Positions 60,046-64,000 of a stretch of DNA of 64,000 nt are shown piece after piece. A model generated the notes under the pieces. It saw nothing but the letters and a program-made list of their open reading frames with translations, had not been told where the DNA came from and made no database searches. The position numbers were made by a program, and so were the translations under genes. Source of the stretch: Phyllostachys edulis (Eukaryota; Streptophyta; Magnoliopsida; Poales; Poaceae); contig CM070548.1 in assembly GCA_036346405.1 (NCBI GenBank), positions 46,921,779 to 46,985,778 of the forward strand, given 5' to 3'. Each line of letters opens with the position of its first letter. Position 1 is the first letter of the stretch.

Positions 60046-60324
60046 ATGGACCGAAACTGGATGTACGATGAGAGCCGTGTGAGTCAAGAGTACATTAATG
60101 GCGTGCTTGCTTTTAGAAGAGCCGCCGAGCAGGATATGTTGAAGAAGGGGATAAAATTTATGTACTGTCTATGCATTGATCGCGGTAATATGAAGATGTT
60201 TAACAACCCGACGCAGATCGAAGCGCACTTGATTCGAATGGGTTTCAAAAAAGGGTATACATGTTGGATCAGTCACGGTGAAGAGCAGATTATACAGGAA
60301 GTTAATAATGACGGCATCGCCGAG
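60046..60324 (+). pseudogene. CACTA transposase-associated domain (Transpos_assoc), 5' exon
   Basis: ATG 60046 begins MDRNWMYDESRVSQEYINGV, the conserved start of the Transpos_assoc domain that heads tnp2-type CACTA proteins. The pattern continues with CxCxDRxN-like spacing (CLCIDRGNMKM) and the IEAHLIRMGFKKGYTCW block, with the final HGEE motif near residue 80. One cysteine usually found in the family's CPC motif is replaced. The frame runs into the hAT-like insertion at 60325 and stops 15 bases later. Role in the cell: probably DNA binding or complex formation with the transposase (inference from family). Confidence 0.85.
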
Positions 60325-61663
60325 CAGGGGCGGATCTAGAACGAAAATGACCGGGTGTCCCATACATATCACACATGTCTAATTATGAAGCAATAATGTA
60401 TAGAAATTAGAATAATAATGTGTGAATACGCGAGAGAAGCTGCGAGAAAATGGCGCGACATACGGGTTTTCGCATGAGCTTTGGTCTCATTGTCCACACG
60501 GATAATTCAAGTCGCCGACGGGTAGCTAGCTAGCATGGGCGTTGGCAGGCAGAGGCGACGGGAGTGGTTGAGGAGTGAACACGGTGGGCGCAGCGTCGCA
60601 AACCACGGGCGAGTGGCGGAGCGCTCTGGCGCTCGGAGGCGAAGCGAGGTGGACGAAGGGTTCCGATAGGTAGGGCCAGCATATCAGTGAGCGAGAGGAG
60701 CGGGGCGGGGCTAGCACGGGCTGGAGCGAGTACGAGAGAAGATGGTTAGCGATGATTTCAGACCATTGGCCCGGCGAGAAATTCAAATAGAATTTGGAAT
60801 TTTCAAAAAAATGCTGAGACTTTGACAAAATTTTAAACCTAACAAACATACTTCAAAATTTATGAACATTTTTATGAGGGCTTTTGACACCGTGTAGCTT
60901 CTTGTGTAAATTTTTCAGGATTTTATCTATTATGTCCTTAGGCCCAACTATTCGTGTCATGCCGACCCGGCCCACCACGTGGCGTGGCGTGACGGTCGGG
61001 TTTCAGGCTGACCCAAAAAAGTACGACCCAACTCCCAGGTCTAGTTCTAGCATCGCCATAGCCCAATGGCAAGCATCGGTGCTTAAAGCAACTTTTGGTT
61101 TGTAGCACCGATTATTTTGGCACAATGTACATGGCCTAAGAGTACTACTAACTCATATCATATGAGGTGGAAAAGATCAACTAATTTCCAAATATATTTC
61201 GCATCACTCAAATATATGGCCAATACGTTACATAGCTTTAGGTGGTGCACCCTTTCGATCGAGATCTAAAGAGATAGGATCCAAAGAGATAATATTGCTA
61301 CCGTAGATCATGTCACGCCCTTCAATGGTAGCATTCGAGCGCACATTCTTCGCCTCAAGTTGCATTGTCTTTACGCCAACATCGAGTGCTAACGCCGCAT
61401 GGGCCGCATGCCCGCCACCGCCGCTGCGGGCCATGCGCTCGCCTCATTGCCATTGCCGGGCAGGTAATTCGGTCGCTACTCGCTAGTTGGTCGGGCGCTG
61501 GGCGAAGTCGCCCAAGCGATTTGGTCATTGGTTGGTCTCTCAAGGCCTCAAGTGAAGGCCCACGCGCCAACGCGCTAACGCATACGCGCCGCGCCGAGTC
61601 CGCCGGTGTCCTCTGTTTTTGGCCAACCGGTGTCAAAGATTACTTTCATATATGAGAATATGA

Positions 61664-61760
<97 letters not shown>

Positions 61761-61813
61761 CGATTTTGGACCGGTGTCTGTGCACCTCCGGTAGGTTTTT
61801 TGGATCCGCCACA
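60325..61813. mobile_element. hAT-like insertion inside the CACTA gene, about 1.49 kb
   Basis: Left end CAGGGGCGGATC and right end GATCCGCCACA are inverted repeats, similar to the 49763-50694 hAT ends. GCCGAG occurs directly before (60319-60324) and after (61814-61819). A clean 8-bp duplication would need small changes at the right junction. The inside has no transposase frame and carries a (TA)n run near its right end. Confidence 0.72.
61668..61759. repeat. (TA)n microsatellite, about 92 bp
   Basis: A pure AT/TA run inside the hAT-like insertion. Frames of alternating Tyr and Ile across it are meaningless. Confidence 0.95.
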
Positions 61814-61819
61814 GCCGAG

Positions 61820-64000
61820 GAAGTCAACGATATGCTTGGGATGTGTCTTGTGCTTTTGATGAGGATAGGTTGCACGATGACAACTGGATCGAGATGCTCT
61901 GCGATGCAAAAGAGAACTACAGTGAGAGAGAGTTTTGTAAATTCGAGGGCTTAATGGAGGACTTGGTGAGATCTTTGTTCCCTGGCTGCAAGCCGGAATA
62001 CACAAGGTTGTCAACCGTGCTTGAACTGCTGAAATTGAAGGCAAATAATGGTTGGTCCGATAAGAGTTTCACGATGTTGTTAGGTCTCATAATGGGCATC
62101 CTTCCGGAGGGAAACGTGTTGCCCAGCACCACCTACCAAGCAAAGAAGGTTCTTTGTCCATTGGGAATGGAAGTAGAAAGAATACATGCATGTCCGAACG
62201 ATTGTATCCTCTGCTGTAAAGAGTATGCAGACATGCATGTATGTCCCGTATGCAAAGCATCCTGATACAAGCGTAAAAATACTGCTAAGGTGAAGCAAGA
62301 ACCTTCTGCTAAGATGTTGTGGTATTTGCCTGTGATCCCACGTTTGAAGCGTTTATTTGCGAACTCAAAGGAGACAAGATTGCTAGTTGGCACTCGGAGG
62401 AGCGTAAGAAAGATGGGAAACTAAGACACCCTGCTGATTCTGCCAAGTGGAGAAACTTCGATCGGAGCCTCGAAGAGTTCGGTGCGAAACCGAGGAACAT
62501 AAGGTTAGGGTTGAGTATGGATGGAATGAATTCTTTCGGTAATATGAGTAGCCGAAATAGCACCTGGCCCGTGAATCTATGTATGTACAATATCCCTCCT
62601 TGGCTGTGTATGAAGCGGAAGTACATTTTGATGTCACTACTTATCCAAGGGCCGAAGCAACCTAGGAATGATATTGATGTGTACCTAGCATCATTGCTGG
62701 AAGATCTTGTGACACTGTGGAATGAAGGGGTACATGTATGGGATGTGTACAAATGAGAGAACTTCACTTTACGCGCCATGTTGTTCTGCACCATCAATAA
62801 TTTTCCTGCCCTTGGTAACCTGTCAAGCTTCAGTATAAAAGGAGCCAAAGCCTGTCCACACTGCTTAGATGCTACGGAGAGTGTATGGCTGAACAACTCG
62901 TGCAAAACTGTGTATATGCGTCACCGTAGGTTCCTTCCCAGGATTTACCCAAACCGCAAGATGAAGAAATAATTCGACAGAAATAAGGAGGACGGTTCAG
63001 CTCCAAGGGCTTTTAGAGGGAAAGAGTTCTATGATATGGTTAAGGATATCGATGTTGTGCTTGGGAAGGGACGTAAATTAAGAACCCGTTAGAAGAACAT
63101 CTGGAAGAAGCGGTCAATTTTTTGGGACTTGCCTTATTGGGAGCACTTAGAAGTTTTCCACTGCATCGACGTCATGCACGTGGAGAAGAATATATGTGAC
63201 AGCTTGATTGGTCTCTTACTGAACATTAGTGGCAAAACCAAGGGTAGTGTTAACGTACGACGTGACTTGGTTGATATGAACATAAGGACCGAGTTAGCAC
63301 CGAAAGAGACCGATAAAGGATGAACGTACCTTCCCCCAGCTTGCTACACTATGTCCAAGGCCGAGAGAAATGAATTGTGCCAGAGCTTGCATGGTGTGAA
63401 AGTCCCGTCTGGTTACTCCGCTAACATTAAGAAACTTGTTTCTCTGGAAGATTTGAAATTAATTGGTATGAAGTCTCATGATTGTCATGTGCTGATGACA
63501 CAAATGCTTCCTGTTGCAATTAGGAGTATATTGCTGAACAAGGTCCGAGTGGCAATCTTGAGGCTATGTTATTTCTTTAACTCAATTGTTCAGAAGGTCA
63601 TCGATCCCCAAGGACTAGATGCTCTGCAGGCCGAGGTGGTGACGACTCTATGTCATCATGAGATGTATTTCCCTCCGTTATTTTTTGATATCATGGTCCA
63701 TCTCATTGTTCATCTTGTGAAAGAGATAAAGATGTGTGGCCCTGTGTTCCTACGTCATATGCACCCGTTCGAGAGGTACATGGGAATTCTAAAGTCCTAC
63801 GTCTGATGTAATCGATCTCGTCGAGGGCAAGATCATCGAAGGTTATGCAACCAAAGAGGTCATTCGATTCTGCGTCGACTACATGGCTCGAGTGGAACCA
63901 ATAGGTGTGCCTCTATCTCGTCATGAGGGGAGACTGGATGGTATCGGGGCCATCAGAAGGAAATCAATCACTCCCGATCTGGATACGTACGCTCAAGCCC
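61820..64000 (+). pseudogene. CACTA tnp2-type transposase (Transposase_21 and DUF4218), broken, partial
   Basis: This is the catalytic subunit homologue of En/Spm TNPD. In order: a spacer region (61843-62265) with CCKEYADMHVCPVC, the zinc-binding motif; the Transposase_21 core (62319-62972) with LGLSMDGMNSFGNMSS, WPVNLCMYNIPPWLCMK, LLIQGPKQPRNDIDVYL and FTLRAMLFCTINNFPALGNL; then WEHLEVFHCIDVMHVEKNIC (63135-63194) and the DUF4218 part to 63806 and beyond. Six in-frame stops are visible (62263, 62754, 62970, 63090, 63321, 63804), four of them TGA, and frame changes lie near 61835, 62380 and 63840. Family motifs between breaks are well kept, so inactivation looks recent. The end is outside the window. 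Confidence 0.92.

Larger units (their letters stand above)
59250..64000 (+). mobile_element. CACTA (En/Spm) DNA transposon, 5' part; runs off the window
   Basis: It starts CACTACTACAAAA, the CACTA terminal motif, followed by a subterminal palindrome array, a leader, a transposase-associated domain exon and a tnp2-type transposase. The other end and the 3-bp duplication (TTT before the left end) lie outside the window or cannot be tested. A hAT-like element splits the gene at 60325-61813. Stops and frameshifts make this copy non-autonomous. Confidence 0.9.

Noticed and set aside
61606..61875. ORFs encoding Tyr-Ile repeats
   Set aside because: Direct translation of a (TA)n microsatellite.

Overview
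The window is plant nuclear DNA, almost certainly from a grass with a large repeat-rich genome. It holds one intact multi-exon host gene with GT-AG introns, and nearly everything else is nested transposable elements of typical grass types: a Sirevirus-type Ty1/copia element, a Tekay-like Ty3/gypsy chromovirus, very long solo LTRs, hAT elements, MITEs and a CACTA element. The species cannot be fixed from the sequence alone. I see no rRNA or tRNA gene, no CRISPR array and no operon.

Layout. 1-10912: most of a Sirevirus-like copia element (partial 5' LTR, PBS, gag, broken pol, an extra env-like ORF, several polypurine tracts, complete 1.72 kb 3' LTR). 10913-11698: flanking DNA that looks like a minus-oriented LTR promoter and leader. 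11699-27315: a 15.6 kb Ty3/gypsy element whose two LTRs (about 5.24 kb each) are longer than its 5.13 kb interior; gag, protease, RT, RNase H, integrase and a chromodomain-like tail can be followed, but many frameshifts break them. 27316-35443: a mosaic of older LTR pieces in both orientations, with a fold-back MITE in TA repeats. 35444-41001: a 5.56 kb solo LTR with perfect 5-bp target duplications (AATTT). 41376-41981: a 606 bp hAT-like element just upstream of the host gene.

42109-48107 is the host gene: a 13-exon, 449-codon DWF5 orthologue (sterol delta-7 reductase, brassinosteroid and sterol biosynthesis). Every exon junction is in phase and no lesion was found. It carries a duplicated 5' splice site at intron 1, MITE-like insertions in introns 3 and 7, and an (ATT)8 tract beside a decoy acceptor before exon 8. 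48108-52571 is 3' flank and LTR-like DNA holding a 932 bp hAT element with a perfect 8-bp duplication. 52577-56619 is a second solo LTR (TTTTA duplications), distantly related to the LTRs of the 11699-27315 element. 56625-59249 is more LTR-derived DNA. 59250 to the window end is a CACTA (En/Spm) element with a seven-unit subterminal palindrome array and a tnp2-type transposase pseudogene, split by another hAT-like insertion.

The genes do not form a pathway together. The sterol reductase is an island in nested transposons, and several insertions lie in its promoter-proximal DNA or introns. I found no convincing new biological system. The most useful leads are the duplicated splice donor, the transposon in the DWF5 5' region, the dense short-motif arrays inside LTRs, and a pattern of LTR disagreement that may reflect assembly error.
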